Shown one piece after another: positions 23,783 to 38,284 of a DNA stretch of 64,000 nucleotides. The translations under genes and the position numbers were made by a program. Every line of letters starts with the position of its first letter. The first letter of the stretch is position 1. This DNA comes from Anisakis pegreffii (Eukaryota > Nematoda > Chromadorea > Rhabditida > Anisakidae), in assembly GCA_035041965.1 (NCBI GenBank), contig JAPYMA010002029.1, positions 1-64,000 on the forward strand, read 5' to 3'. The notes beneath the pieces were generated by a model. That model did no database searches, was not told where the DNA came from, and saw only the letters and a program-made list of their open reading frames with translations.

Positions 23783-26700
23783 CTGCAATGAACAATTGCC
23801 ACCTGATGATTATCTATCAGTTATTCAGATACAGTTGTTTCAGCTGCAAACGATCCATTCACACATATCGGCTGGATACATTTTTGATTTCAACACCACA
23901 GAAATTATTTCAGAAATATGAATTTGTGAAATGTTTCTCAATTGCAAGCAAACTTTTTTCGATGCACCTGTTTTTTTTTGTTGAGATTATTCAACATCCA
24001 GACGAAAGCGATATCATTTTATAATTTTCTTTCCTCGATAATGCTGTAAGTGTTCAGAGCTTATTTTTTGTCCATTATCTCAGCAAAAAGCACGAATAAC
24101 ATTAATAATCACAACCTAACGATCACAACCTCAAAGCTTTTACCAGTCAATCCCATGCGAATCGAAACGATAACATATTTAGCGCGTGCATTTTACTTCG
24201 CATAAATCTCCACCTTTATCGCACTTGAATGCACTTCGCATGCATTTGTTCATGAAACTGAGCTCAGCAGTGGCATTATCAAAAATCAAATTAATTGTTT
24301 CGACGAGATCAGCTAAATTTCTCGAATAAACTCAAAAGTGCATTGCAATTCAAATGTCCACTTCGGTTCGATTCGATTCAGCTAAAGAAACTGTAACAAT
24401 GGATACTTTTGGATGAAATTTCACTTGATCTTTGCTTGTGGCATTGACAGTTGAACATAACAAGATCAATCAGGAGATCATATACACACGCATAAATGTT
24501 ATTTGATTCAGTAGCGAAAGGAGTGTCAATTGAATCGAATGAAATTAAATTCATGTAAAAAAATGTACAAAAAGACAAAAGACCTTAAACTAAGACGAAT
24601 TTCATTCGTTCGTTTCATTCAATATTACTGAAAATTCACTGAATCTCACATTTCACAACCAATATTCATTCGGTGAATAGCAAATTCATTTGTGCCGAAA
24701 CACTGTTATCTGTCATCAGCCAGAAAAATTCATTAATTGCGCTGAAAATAAATAGTCGTAGAGATGCATCATCGATTTACCATCAGCGTTCAAGATTCTA
24801 TTCATCAATTTCCTTTTTTTCAAAAAGGCACAATCGAAACACTTACGATTAGATCGCGAAATGGAAGTAAAATGAAACCGCATGAAAAAAAGGTGGATGG
24901 ATATATTGGCATAGCAGAGAGATACACCTGCTTGCTTGCATATCATCAAGCGCAAATATGTGACATGTATCCTATCGATTCGACCATTTTTACTTATCGC
25001 ATCCACTTTGAATATTTATTCATTTATTTGAGGAGAACACGTTGGTGCTGGTATGAGTTGAGCGCAATAAGATAAAGAACTGAGGGAAATCGTAAGCAGA
25101 GAACAAAATCTCTGACGCAGTTAAGTTGTGCTCATTTGAACGCTATTAGCAGCTGGAGATGAACTGATGGCACTGATTAAATTATTCGAATGTTCGTCGC
25201 TAAAGCCAAATAAGCATAACTGTCATCATCAGATGCCACAAAATTACACAATACAAATGGCTTGTTTATGGATAATACAATTTGGATGTTGGATAATTTT
25301 GGATGACAACATATCAAACATCTGAAATATGCCACTCGTAACGAATCTGTACACAGTTTATGAGGATCTTGTTTGGTGCATCTCTTATATGAGCAGAGAA
25401 TCATGAGGAACAGAAACGGTGATGTTTTGAGGAAAGACCAGCCAGTTAGCGAACCCATGAGTCAACAAGGACGAATGTGAAATGTTTATTAAAGTAATTA
25501 ACCTTTGACTACTGTGGAAAAAAAGCTACGAGGAGGTATTGAGGAAATAAGAATCTTGAACGAGAGTATTTCTGTTGATGTATATTTTAGTGGAATGAGT
25601 GGACTTTTGCTGACAATTCCTAAATGATAATTCTACATCAAGCACAAAATTAACAATCGAACGAAATGGCTGGCAACCGTTCGAGATGAACACGAGCATT
25701 GTCGCGAACTGGCCACATCACTTTGCATTCACTCTTCTTAAATCGTGTCCATTAACTTGTGTTCGTGTTGCTAACGCATATTGCAAATTTGCTTACTGTC
25801 TTATTCAAGCTCTTAGCATACACCATTCATACAAATGTAGTCTAATTTGATACGTTTGAAATATGGAATACCAAGTCACGTGATTCACATCGTCACATAC
25901 ATCTTCGATTTTAGCCCTATCTCAATTGCTGCCAATTCTGCAAAATTGTATTGATCGAAATTATCCAGCATTATCCTGATTATAGATCTAAAAGCAGCAG
26001 CAACAACAAAATTAACAGCGGCTCATCACGAATGCTCATTCATCGTTAATTCTGTTTTTTTTTCAACCTAAATTCATTCTTTCATATATTACTCTCCTCA
26101 CTCTAAGGCACGCCACAATATTTCAATAACTTAACCCAAAATATCCTTCGTCTGAAAATATTCATAAGTTTTCAACAAATCATCGCCCGAAACAACGTTT
26201 TCGCCGACATCCTTCAACCCCATCCTTAATATTTCTTTCGTTGTTAGATCATTGGTATTATGTTGCCGTTATTATCGTGATATCCCCACACTGGTGTCGA
26301 CTTTTTCGCAGTTATTGTTCATATCCCGAACGCTCTCAATACTATGGCAACTTTTGTCATTTTGCATATGGCCAGGCTACCTATCCCATTCCTTCATTCA
26401 ATTAAAGAAATGAATTCTATTAGCAAAAATCCATCACACATAATCAGCATACCACTAAACAGCCCCATCTGTTTACTGCAAGCATTCAAGTGGAAAAAAC
26501 TTCGGAAATTAGCTTAATAATCTCAGTGCTCTTTGCATCGTAATCCTACATCGTAATAGATTTCTAAGAAAAGTTTTTTTTCTGACTTTTCAAGTTCAGA
26601 TGAAAACTACACTTGCCTACGAAAATTTTTCAATCAGCTTACGAGACAACACTTGCGTCCTCGTAAGCCAACTCACAGCAGATTCTGATGAATAGATGCA

Positions 26701-27082
26701 GCTCCCATAAGCCATAAGAGAGCAATTGCACGACGGACGTGAGGTGCGGTAAAGCAAACAATTGACTCAAATATGCAGCCGTTCAAAATGTATTGGATTC
26801 AACTGATCAGTGTGGTGATCTGAAGCATTCGTTATTATTATTGTTAAGTAGTGATAATGTAATGTTAATAAGAACATAGTTACTCAACAGCAAAGATCCG
26901 TGAACCACCATTGCTAATAGTATACATTGTTATTCTTCCTTATTTAGTTTTTGAAATGATTACGCATTTAACGAGACTAATTATAAACCAATTAACTAAA
27001 TGACTGACGACTATTTAGTTGAATACAGAACTGCCCCGCTCATAAGATGCGAACGTTAGTTAACGAAAGGTACCATCGGTAG

Positions 27083-27178
27083 CACATCAAAACACAACAG
27101 AATTGATAGGATCAGTGAAAGGATGCTTATCGAACGATCAAAACACAATAAGATCTGTGAAATGACGCTTATCCAACG
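27083..27178. repeat. Imperfect tandem duplication, about 50 bp unit
   Basis: Two adjacent copies share atcaaaacacaa, gat(c)agtgaaa or gatctgtgaaa, and gcttatc(g/c)aacg in the same order; the second copy is about ten bases shorter. No coding frame. Confidence 0.55.
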
Positions 27179-30100
27179 TTCTCTTAAAAATGCAATAGCA
27201 GCTGTAACTTATTTACTACGCATTTTGCTGCTATTTACAATTTTATTACACTTTATATTACTTTACAAACTCAATGATTGTTAAAGAAATGTTTTGTCTC
27301 ATCTCAACATTTGAATAACATTTGAAAATGTCACTGAAACCTTGATGTTTTGATGAGAAACAACGATCTCAACATTGACATTCTGATATCACAGATCAAA
27401 GGATTAGCTCAACACGAGAGAAATGCACGGTGAATGACATGTCTGAGACGGATTCGTGGTCGTCTACCTTATCTGATGTTTAGTTTATGCGATGTTTGCC
27501 CGCATGTTTATTTTTGGCCAATCATAGCATCCGTTCTCGAGATCTTTGATTGAATGAAAAGATTTGAATTCAATGAATCAACAGTAGAGTCCATCATCTA
27601 ACGATCTCAAGTCAGAATGTTCCTAGAAAAATTTTTCGTGCAAAAAAAAGTTGCAAACGATGAATGTAGCTTTTTTGGATTATGTGCTACGTTGTTGTTT
27701 ATATTATTCAGTTATAACTGATCACAAATTACTTTATGAGTGCTTTTTATTCCGTCTCAGCAGTGGCACTTTATCCGTTGGTTTCCTCTATGCATCAATT
27801 AATTCTACGTTCCTCTCAAATTAATAAATACTCGGTAACTTCACCGAAATGCTGCGAATTCGCTCATAAAAGTTGACAATTCATTTGAGCACTTATTTCT
27901 TAAAGAATAGCGTATAACTGGGAATGCTTATCGCAAGAATGATCAATCTAGTGGTCGGCGATGTGGGGGCAAATCGGAGGTAGAAGATTGAACTGAGCTT
28001 CATGCTCAGAAAGTATTCTTGAGAAATTGAAATTCGTTTTGTTGAAAAAATGGGCAGTTCTTTCACTGTCTCATCAAGTTCAGGTTTTTTTCAAGCTGCT
28101 TTGAAGGAAAACTCGTGAATGCGAGCGATTCATTCTGGAACAGAGTAAAGAACAGGGTATTACTGAACTGAGAGGTTTGCATAACCTGGTTTCCAGTTAA
28201 GAAAGGAGAGTAAGGGGGAGTGGGGTGATGGGAAAGTAAACTCGAAGCGAATATGGAAGGGAAAATTTGAAAATAGGTATAAAATTGAGGCAGAGCAAAT
28301 CCTCTCAGATCTTCAACTAGGCTGTATCACTTCCTCATGCTTCTTGTAGATAATACATATTCTTCATATATTCTATAATTTCCTCTCAATCGGCCATTTT
28401 CGTTTGAAGTCTTTTTGTCATACAAAACTCATCGATCAACCAGAATTTTTCCCAATGCTGAAATATCAAACGAAAAAGAACACAAACGAATACAGTCGTT
28501 CAGCGCATCGGCTGAGGAGCCTTTCATGTACGTATGCAATTCAAATGCGCCTTTTTCATGTTCTATTCGTGAAATGTCCAAAAATCACATCATGCTCCAC
28601 TGAAATACAACATATTGGAAATATAACCATAAAAATTGCTGCGAACACCAATAAGGTTGCAATCGAATAAAAGATTATCTTGCAAGCAGTTCTGCCTTGC
28701 TATGTATAGCTCTTCGAGCAACTTCATCCGAAAAATTCTCCTGATTCACGTGCAGTGCATCAGCTGAACAAGGAAGTGCAAGTTCGATAATTGAATGACT
28801 GCATTGAATAAGAGACGGGAGAATGAGTGATATTTCTTTGATTAAGGATTTATTACTTTCAATACATACTCAAACTGGTTGCCGATATTATATTACTTTT
28901 CAATACAATGGTCTGTGAAAATCACAGCGACGCATTGAATAAAATGCCAAATTTATTTGTTAGATCACAGAACGCTGATGAGTTTAAAACTTCAGAAGAT
29001 GCAAAATTTACATCATTGACATCAAATATGCAGCAGAATTCCCATGTGCTTCATACTGGTCAATGAAGATAAAGCATTTTTGAACTGGCTCGCAGAACGT
29101 TTCATCCGCAAACTGCATTATCTAACCGACGATCAACCAAAAACCAATGAGCCAACAAGATGTTTCATTCGAATCAAGTAAATTCAGACAAGATGCGTCA
29201 ACTCCTAAGGAAATGATGCGATAACTCACTCCTAAGATGATGATGTTGTGTTTTCAATGCTTCATTAGCAATTCATGCATAAATAAATAATTTTTCATTC
29301 GTAAGTTTACTTTGTTATTACTTGATGATTGCTTTGTAATCATTCAATCGTTCCCCAATGCATACATACAACCATACGTTCTCCTATGGTTGCATTAATC
29401 TATTATCATCATATTCAACCAACCCCATCTGATCACCGAATGTCATCTTGCATATTAAATATGATGATAACAGCGATGAGCAAAGTGCCAATACATCATT
29501 CATCTTACACACTCATGCATTTATAAATTCAACAAAGTGTTACTTTGAAACTAAACAAACAAAGTGACGTTACATTCATTTCAATACCTCAAAGTTTTTC
29601 CCCTCTCCACACAAAAAAATTAACAGTTGTTTATTGTTAATCAATCCCCAATAATGATATATTCTATTACCTACTACCTAACTTCTATGGCTAATTTAAT
29701 CAAATTCTTGAATCGAAGAATCACACGTTCGGTTGATATACGTTGGGAATTGGTGCTATTTGTTCCAACTCCTAGATCATTAACCTATTTTCTCAAGGAA
29801 GTGAGAAAATAATGAGTCTAAACCTATTTGTATTTTTGTTCTATGTGAATAGAGTCGTGTTAGTTCTTTGGTTCAAGCACTCAAGAAATAATGCGATCAT
29901 TTACTTTCATTCCCATTTGCAGTACCATCCTTATCAAACTGGAATTTGAAAAGCTTCGTCAACATAACATAAACATGCAATTTCTGTTCCCGTTGTCAGT
30001 GGTGTTCTCTGGAAGTGTAGATCTGTAGGATGCTGTCTGTCATCAATGATCGTGTCTTTAGTGGACGTTAAAAGCCACCTGGAATCCCTGAAACTGACGT

Positions 30101-33100
30101 CAACAACAAAAAAAGTCCTGACGAAGTGATAGCGTTGCAGTGAAGAACCAAGTTAATCAGTTAAAATGAATACAAAAAATGCAATTGTGAATGGTCAAAA
30201 ATAAAATCTAGTCAACCAAAAAATTCTCAAAATCTAAGTTCATAGAGTAATAAACTTGAGCAAAAACACGAAATCTTATACTGATATATGAGACATAAAT
30301 AAACGCAATTGACACATTTCATTTTCAGCTTTTCAACTTCTCAGTACACAACCACTGATAAAACCAAAAAACAACAAAAACAATCGCAATGAATCCTGAG
30401 AAGAAAAGTTTATGAGCTGAGAATTGGAGCAATTCGGGTTACGAGTTGTCTGTCTGTTGTGAGTTGTATTGTGAATGAGTGGTGAATCATTGTTGAGCTC
30501 AATGGAAGTCCAATAAACAACAGAACAAGAGAAGACCAATCAGTGAATGACGGAAGGTCTTGTTAAGGCGTAATGGTACTTGACATGATGGATGTGCTTG
30601 AATTATCAGTTAAAATACCAAATACTAGTGACAAATCAGTCATCTTTATTCCGTTTACTGCAACAATCGGAGACGATTGCCTTCAAGTGTTCAGTTGCGT
30701 GAGGTTATCAAATAGTTATTTAGGCGTTTAGGCAATCGTCTAGTCCCATTTATTTTATTTTCATTTCAACCTACTGATTATCATCAAGCTGCCAATGAAA
30801 AACAAATATAGTTGAGTTTTTCTTCAGACAACTACTTATCATAATTCACTCGTTTCTTCGCTTTCATCACCTCATTTAGCATCATCAGCGAAATGCCACT
30901 AAGATGAGACGAGACGAGACGACCAATGCTTTCAAGAAGAAGAAAAAGACTGGAAGAGTTAAAAAAAAATGTTGTCGAGCAAATAAAAAAGCACTGAAAT
31001 GCCCTCATTACTTCCCTATGCAAAATGCGAACGAACGGCTATAGTCAGTGAAATTCTCATAAATTGAGGTAATTGTCAGAGGGACACTGAAGCCCAATCA
31101 CATTTCACTGCGTCCCATACCATTACAAATACGTCCAAACAATCAATGAGAATATAACAAAAATGTATGTGAATCCTTCGAGTGCCTTAAAAACTGCACA
31201 AATTCAGAATTGACGATATCATTTTTGCTTCGCTTTCTTTATTTCTCAATTTGAAAAGATGAGTGACAATTCCAAATGACCCCTTCAAAAAGATCGCAGC
31301 CAATGTGGAACTCTGTATGAACATTCAAAGAAAAGACGTTACCATGAGCACCATCAGAATGTTTGTAACAATGATGACCACTGCACACCAACAGAACACT
31401 ATCACTCACTCATTTATATTCCCTTGTCCAGTAATTCAGCTTACTTAAGCAACCAAAATTCATGGAAACATCACTTGTTCATTGAATAGCATGTATATGT
31501 AATATTTTACGTCCTTTTATTTGGTCAAAACCATCTTTCAATCCTCCAAAACAATGTTTGAAATGCTGCCGAGAATGAAGGAAACTTTTTGGTTTAAAAA
31601 AAAAGTACAATAGAGACAACAAATGCGATGACGTCTCAGCTCAGAAAGATTCAAGAAAACTAATGAAATTGGTGACGTGAATATTCGAGCGCATTCCTAA
31701 TCGAACTGACACACACACATGTGTACATATGCATTCTGAAGGTTCGAAGTTCTCATCATTCTTATTCCAGTGGCGAAAACTTTAAAACAAGTAAGAAGAG
31801 TATGGCTGATGTGAAATGAGATAGCAAAAAAATAAATCAACTTAGTGAAACAGTAAACTAAAACTAATCAGAAAATAAGAAGATAAAATTAACGAATACA
31901 AAAAAAACACGTTGAAAAATTCGACAATAAATTTAATGTGGCCAAAAACAGAAACAGAAGTAAAAATAGCTAAACCATTTGCTAGCAACAAATGAAGTTA
32001 GTCGATCAGAGTTCACTAAATGGCATCGAACATTAAATTCCAGCTTTTCACCAATTTTCTTCTAGTCCTAAAAGCTCACAAATATTTTGTCTTATTACTT
32101 ATTCAGTTACTGGGACTGTGTGGTAGTGTCATGCGCAGGTGATCATAAATGTGAATGAGTATACCGCAGAGGATTAACAAATGAATAAAAACCAGAACAA
32201 AATAATTTTTGGCGTGAAAAAGAAATTCTCTGAAAAGTCAAAATTTCTGTTCAGTAAACTTCACTGAATTCTGCAGACTAAAAACTATTTTATCACGGAG
32301 AGTAGACTTCTGCTTCTAGACTTAACACAACTCTCTCATTAAAATATTCTATGTGAGTGATTCGATGCTGTTTAATTGCATGGCAACACTTTGTGCAACA
32401 CTTAATCGCAGCAGAAATATTGAAAGCAGTTTCATACTTTCTATGTGATACTCACTAATTTATTCCGCTATACTACTAAATGTAGAAAGATTTATGATTA
32501 ATGTTCGAATATCACGCAAATGAAGTAATCTAAAAAGATTGTGCCAAACAGATCGTCGAATGGATATCATAAAAACAGAACATAAAACTCAAATATGAAA
32601 GAGTGGCTAATATCGGACGGATTGACGAGTGATTGAATTTGGAGTATTAACGATGAGATTAACGGAGATTGACGAGGATCGGATAGAGCTCACCATTAGA
32701 GTGACATTACTCAAATAAGAATGACAACAGACAAACGATACGTAACGACGACATCAATTCAGCGATAAGAGCATTAATAACGAAATTGCATGATGCGACT
32801 CCATTGCATTCCATAATTTTTTGTGTCCCTCAGAGATCAATTACAATAGTGGAGGAGAACATGGAGCTGGAAAGCAATTCCCTCGGCTAAATTTGGCTCA
32901 TTCGAATGAAAATTAATTTCGTTTCACTACTTTCGTTTTGATTGGGAATGTGGCTAATTTATAGAAGCAATTCCAAAATGTTTGCAATGCACCGCAATGA
33001 ATAATAGCGAAATGTAAAAGGAAACAAAAATTGTGAAGTTGCTTCTCATTAGATCTACACTATTGCTGTCGAGAAGTTAGATTGCGCGAGTTCCATACCC

Positions 33101-33847
33101 AAAACAAATTTCCATTTCATGCAAACACAACACTGAAAAGCATTTTCGGCAAACGATAAGAGACGGGATTCATTTGGATTAATATCACTTTTACACTATT
33201 CCGATCGCATGATGATGACATGACAATCGTGTAGGAAGTTTTTGTCGATGAAGGTGTAATCTGATTCAGTTGAGCGAAGCTTCAATTAGCTCAATTTCAA
33301 GCTTTGGCAAAACAAAATGAGCTCTGATGTTTTGATAAATATTTCCGTCAATGTGAGAAGATTTGCATTCGCTTAGTATTCAGATGTGCTCATAGCTCAT
33401 AGACATCAGCATCGTATAATTTATTGGCCACGATGAAAAGTTTGTTTTGGATCGTGATAATTGCCCATAAAATTAGTTTATTACTCATCGAAGAGATTTT
33501 ATACACAATTTCATTATGAATTGTTGACGCATTTGGTTATGAGATCTTATGCTGTCTGTTAGTTGTTTGTTTCAAACATTAACTGCTTACGATTCCTCCG
33601 TCTGCGCCCATTAAACTGAACTCACTAACTTCCAACAAATTTGCAAGCACACGAGATGCATATGATGAGACGAAAGAATGCCTGGGAATATATCAAATGG
33701 ACATGGAACGAACCATAGAACGAAATCATGCACGTTAACAATACGGTAAACTAAAAATGACGTTAAGAATGGAAATTTGATGCGAAAAGCTGAAAGTACC
33801 TTGAGTAGGATCACTTATGTTTGGGTTGGTTTCAGTTGTCTTAACGA

Positions 33848-35230
33848 ATGACGTCTCCGGAAGTTTTCCAGTGTTCTCAACGAGCTGACGTGAAATCATT
33901 GCAAAATTCGGACTGTAATCAAGCTAGTGGCATCTGTCGTCAGAGAAATAACAATACAAACGATTCCACGAGTGGTTACCCTAGAGTATTTTCGGTATCG
34001 CTTAGGCTAATAAGCTGACAAGCAGCAGTTAAGCTGATAAGAAGTTGATGGTGCATGAAAAAATTTGACTCTCTTCAATTCAAAGGAATTCATCAAATAC
34101 ACGGATGGACTCATCAGTCTTATACATTCCTAGATTCATCAATAACGTGAGAGAATTTGGACATACCTCTCATTTGTAAATTATTTCGCGGAGCTTATCC
34201 GCTTCTATGAACAATGACGATTATTGGAAAATGGAATGGTGATGCGAATACAGCCTCAATGGATTGTAATAAGCGTAAATGAGCATACTGTAAGACGAAC
34301 TGGATGTGAGAAATTGATAGGTGATAAGTTTGGAATGCATGAAGGAACACAAGAGTGAATGAGTCAATTGATGGCAAACGACAAGTTTTGATCAGCTATC
34401 ACATCCGCTGCAATTCAGCTATCGGCGATTGAAAATTTCTGCCTTCATTCGTTGTCAAAGAGTGCAAGGAAAACGCTTTTCAAACGAACGAAATAATCCG
34501 CCATCCCGAGCATTTTAATTAAAACAAAAACTGGGATATGTGACAGTATTCCTTCAATTATTCGTAATCGTTGATTGATATTCATTTGTATTCACGGCTT
34601 CAAATCCATTTCGGAAACAGTGATGCATATGACTTCGGCTTTTGTTGCCATGAAAAATGTGGTTTATGAAAATCACAAATGAGAACAAGCGCTCAATGAA
34701 ACGCAATTGTATGAAGCAAATATATCGAATATTCAGTTGTGCTGTGGTTCATTGAATAATTTCGCAAACACTTTACAGCGTTTCACTAAGAAATCACTTT
34801 ACCGAATTCGGTGATCTGCAAGCCTCGTGCATGTGTGAATATGCACAATGATTAATTCTAGTGTATTCCGCTCGCACAAAAAAGTAACTGGTAAAAAGAG
34901 AGCCGCATAATAATCGCCAGTGTTGTTACTGAGATTAGAAGAGAAACTGAGGACATGCGTCAAGAAAGCAGTGAAAAGATATTTTAACAAGCACCACTAA
35001 ACATTGACTTTTGATAGGTGATAAAAAAACCAAACTGCGATCAGAGTTTGAAGCTGCGATCTGCTGGCAGAATAGTTAAGGATAAGTCTAGTTCACGCTT
35101 AAATCAGGACACAACGATAACAACTGGGCTGAATCAATTTTGCATTCATAAAGATATCGCTGAGAACATGAATCAAGCCTTGTCGATATTGTCTCATCAT
35201 GAATATTCATGCAATTTCACAGACGACTGA
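33848..35230 (+). CDS. Unrecognised small protein, two-exon model
   Basis: Exon 1 (33848-33994) begins 12 nt after the acceptor ggtttcag, a position typical of trans-spliced starts, and is open for 49 codons to a phase-0 GT donor. Exon 2 (35018-35230) starts after ttttgatag in phase 0 and is open for 70 codons to TGA. The 119-residue product is polar, rich in Asn, Ser and Gln, with scattered Cys and no signal peptide or membrane segment. No family was recognised. Without splicing, exon 1 would stop nine codons past the donor, leaving a 58-residue peptide. The intron of about 1 kb is ordinary for this genome, but the pairing of these exons rests on phase alone. Confidence 0.32.
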
Positions 35231-38200
35231 CTGACGATAGTTCACACCGAGCAAAAACTTCATTGCGGATATCGCATTTGAATAGAGTATGAGCAATGCA
35301 AGTGTCGAACTGCACTGAATGTGAGTGAAATACTTGAGGTGCTGCGTATTCTCAATATTTATAGCCAGAAAAGTCCTCTTGATTATATGCATTGAACGAA
35401 AATGTAGTGAATTATTCAGTCTCGTCATCTGAATTGGTTGAGTAAAATAATTAACCAACCGAATACGAGCAATATGCTTGTCTCACCCGCATAAACAAAC
35501 CCATAAAAATATTGAATAACGAGGATTATTCATTTTAATTCACTGACTCAATCGCTGGAATATAATTTCTCAGCAAAACAATTTTACCTTCATCAGTGTA
35601 AAGGCAGAGACTGAACACTATTTCGTAACTAATGAAAAATAGTAATTACGCCAAAGTGCGACTATCGTAACAATAAAATCAATTAAGAACGAGCCAGACC
35701 CTAATGAAAACAATCAACGAAGACTCTATCAAGTCAGATCACATTCGAATCATTTCAGGCTCACAGCAATAATCAGTTCAATAAAGTCCAATTCAAGGCT
35801 AAACGAAAGATGAGTCAAGTTGGCTGAAACTCCAGACAAGGACATGCCTAAGTCCTGTCATATTATACTCATCGTCAGAAAAAAACTACACTAATTTTTC
35901 ATCCGCAATCTGCGTTCTCCTGCATTAATCAACATGAGTCAACAGTACGTCATATTTTGTGCACTTGAGTGTCTAAATCTCGTGGCCATCACTTATGTTT
36001 GCAAGGATAACGGCCGGAAAACTTCTAAAGATTCTGCTCGGAAACTGGTACTCCCAAACCAGATAAATTTGAAACGTTAACTGTCGCGCTCATAAGGCTA
36101 TTCATGCTCTACGGTATCGCAACTCAAATTTCGCACTCTATATTGAGCATTCCAATACACCTAGTTATCCAAGCTACGTTGTACCTACCCCATTCCTGCT
36201 TATGCTTCATCGAGTAACATTCGTGCTTTAAGAAATGGCCAAGTTCGCGAGCCCATTCCTAATTTTGAGGTGCAACTAAGTTTTAGCATTTAGGAAGACG
36301 CCTCAGGTTTCCGTTTGCGCAGTTCTGTAACAGGAAGTCCTTGCTAACTCAGTCCAGATTCACATAGATTAACCTCATGATTCAGTGACTAAATATTCTG
36401 TAAGCTTGCGATTTAGATCATATCAGATTTAGACATATCAGATTTAGATCAGCGTTTAAATCATTCAAGTCACGTCAGTTTGCTTCAGCGTCGGTCATTA
36501 CTGCGTCCTTATCAATGTTTACAACGTTCATAATAACCCAATTGCAGTTAAATTAACAAGCAAAATGATTGATCATAAATGCAATAGATGAAAATACAAA
36601 GTGATCACTGATCACAACTCAATTTTATTTCACTTTCCCTAAGAACGAAAACGACATTAAACGAAACAAATACAAAATTAAACAAATTAAAAAAATGAAT
36701 TTGAACATTAAACATCTAAAAATTCTGAGCCAAATTTCGACTATTTCCCAGCCTGGATTCGCGCAATACTGAGCAGTGAAGGAGGCAAGAAGGTAGCTTA
36801 AATCTACCCACGCTTAAAAGCTGATTGAACTAAAAGGACTCAAACTATCAAGACCTTGTGCTACCAGCCTGGAAAGAAGTCAAGCTTCCATACATGCGCT
36901 GAACTGCATATACCTAGATTAACCTCAAGCTTGGAGTTATGCTCTCGATTATGGTCAGTGCTTTGAAGGCACAAGCGATATGTTTTATATTTGGTGTAAT
37001 TCGGGCAAATTGTTTAATCTGGGGAAATTTTAAGATGTAATTGAGTTACTTTTTGGCACCAGCGAGAGAAAATGATTATACTGGCAGTGGACATGAAAAT
37101 AATGTCGAAGAAGTTGTATGAATGCAGTATGAACGTGACACATAGATAAGCTTCGGCGAGTAACCACAAACATCCGAGAGCTTTCCCCTTCTAATGCATT
37201 CAATAACATTCAAACTAAGTGAAATGATTTCATGTGTGCAGCCAATGGTCAACCCGATGAAATTCCCCCCTGTTAAGGGAAAGTGCGCACGGTGGGTCCG
37301 GGAACCCCCGTTACCTGAGCAAATGCCCGAAGACACTACTCAGGCCAACTTACGCGCAATCCCTATCCCCGGTCAAATCGGCGCCTTTCCCGGGCCGGGA
37401 ACGCCCGTAATATGTTCCGAAGAATGAATGCCAGCGATATTCGGGTACATATCGCTAGCATATTTTAGTTGTTTCTCCCCAATTTGCCGAGACTGCCGGT
37501 AGGTGGGGAACACCTCTCGCATTTCCCTAAACCTAGCCCCTCTCGTTGGCAGCTCGACGGGTTGGGAACACCCACGCGAATGAAACGTGCATTTTTAATA
37601 TGACCATTGGCTACACAAATCAATCATATTCACATTAGTCTGACTGCTGTTGAATCACACTGTAAGGGAGAATGTCATCGAGTCACCCTCATAGCAACCC
37701 GGCTCTACAGAATGAGTGGTCCAGGCGAACTTTCCAGACCTACTGCCACACCCATAAAGCCCTCCATACCCTACGGTTATGAAAGTCAAATTTTGAATCT
37801 TCCGGTGAACACGCCAGCATACCCATTATCAAAGCTAAGTGCTATCTCAGTCAGCCCAATCTAACTTCTCCCGAGTAGCATTTGTGCCTTTAAAAAATGA
37901 CCAAGTTCTTGAGTCAAACTCTCAGCCTGGAGTTCTCTTAAGTTCCTGCAGTTGGGAACATACACAGAAGCCAAACCGTTATCCGCTGTGCATGTTAAGG
38001 TCTACTCAAGTTCAGAGCTGATCGAACCATGAGAATTCAATTAGATGTATTTTTGAGGAATTGTCGCTCGATGTTCCGAAAAATTTACTATCTCCATGTG
38101 AGGGACGGATACTTCAAGTAACTAGACTTCGAAATACACTTAGGCATCAATTAGACTTGTCAAAAATAAGGTAAGTGAAGGTAAGATAGGCTAGGTCAAA

Positions 38201-38284
38201 TTAAATTTAGGTCAGAATCAGACTCACTGTAACTCATGTCGAGGCAGCAGTTCTATGTTGATTCAAACTCAGCTTAACTCACTC
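35231..38284. other. Repeat-rich stretch without a gene
   Basis: Contains the GC-rich inverted-repeat island (separate entry). It also has a direct repeat pair, cgagtaacattcgtgcttta near 36212 and cgagtagcatttgtgccttt near 37872, each followed by (a)aaatgrccaagttc. A short triplet of atcagatttag units lies near 36414-36455. No long frame or paired splice signals were seen. Confidence 0.5.
37085..37720. repeat. GC-rich island flanked by long inverted repeats
   Basis: The stretch 37196-37262, reversed and complemented, matches 37600-37668 at about 75 percent by eye, anchored on tgaccattggctgcacaca versus tgaccattggctacacaaa. Weaker similarity appears to extend outward on both sides. The middle (about 37265-37590) is much richer in G and C than the surroundings, with repeated ggga-ac and ccgg runs. 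This looks like an old foldback or palindromic transposon. Reading frames across it are short and not credible as genes. Confidence 0.55.

Larger units (their letters stand above)
19814..33835. other. About 14 kb with no confident gene
   Basis: Apart from the 22.0-22.8 kb duplication, the 27.1 kb tandem repeat and a weak minus-strand exon pair at 23.6-23.8 kb, I see only short frames at the level expected by chance in AT-rich DNA. Seen but not called: a 52-codon plus-strand frame at about 20575-20730 with no believable partner exons, a 93-codon minus-strand frame at 25458-25177 with a hydrophobic N-terminus and several Cys, and a 9-bp-stem hairpin (gcttacgag/ctcgtaagc) at about 26638-26670. 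The stretch could hold long introns, regulatory DNA or ncRNA genes that cannot be seen by eye. Confidence 0.45.

Noticed and set aside
24716..25075. Overlapping frames of about 100 codons on both strands
   Set aside because: Both strands being open together indicates low stop density, not coding; no motif or splice signal supports either.
25177..25458. 93-codon minus-strand frame with ATG, hydrophobic N-terminus and several Cys
   Set aside because: There is no leader acceptor near the ATG and no recognisable domain, so support is too weak for a call.
37270..37420. Zinc-knuckle-like reading (C-x2-C ... C) suggesting a retrotransposon Gag
   Set aside because: It needs a frameshift between the first Cys and the rest, has no His, and the surrounding DNA is better explained by inverted repeats.
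36212..37912. Strings resembling a nematode spliced leader (tttaa...ccaagttc-gag) at two places
   Set aside because: The match to the leader is loose, no GT donor follows the expected leader end, and no Sm-site/stem layout of an SL RNA gene was seen.
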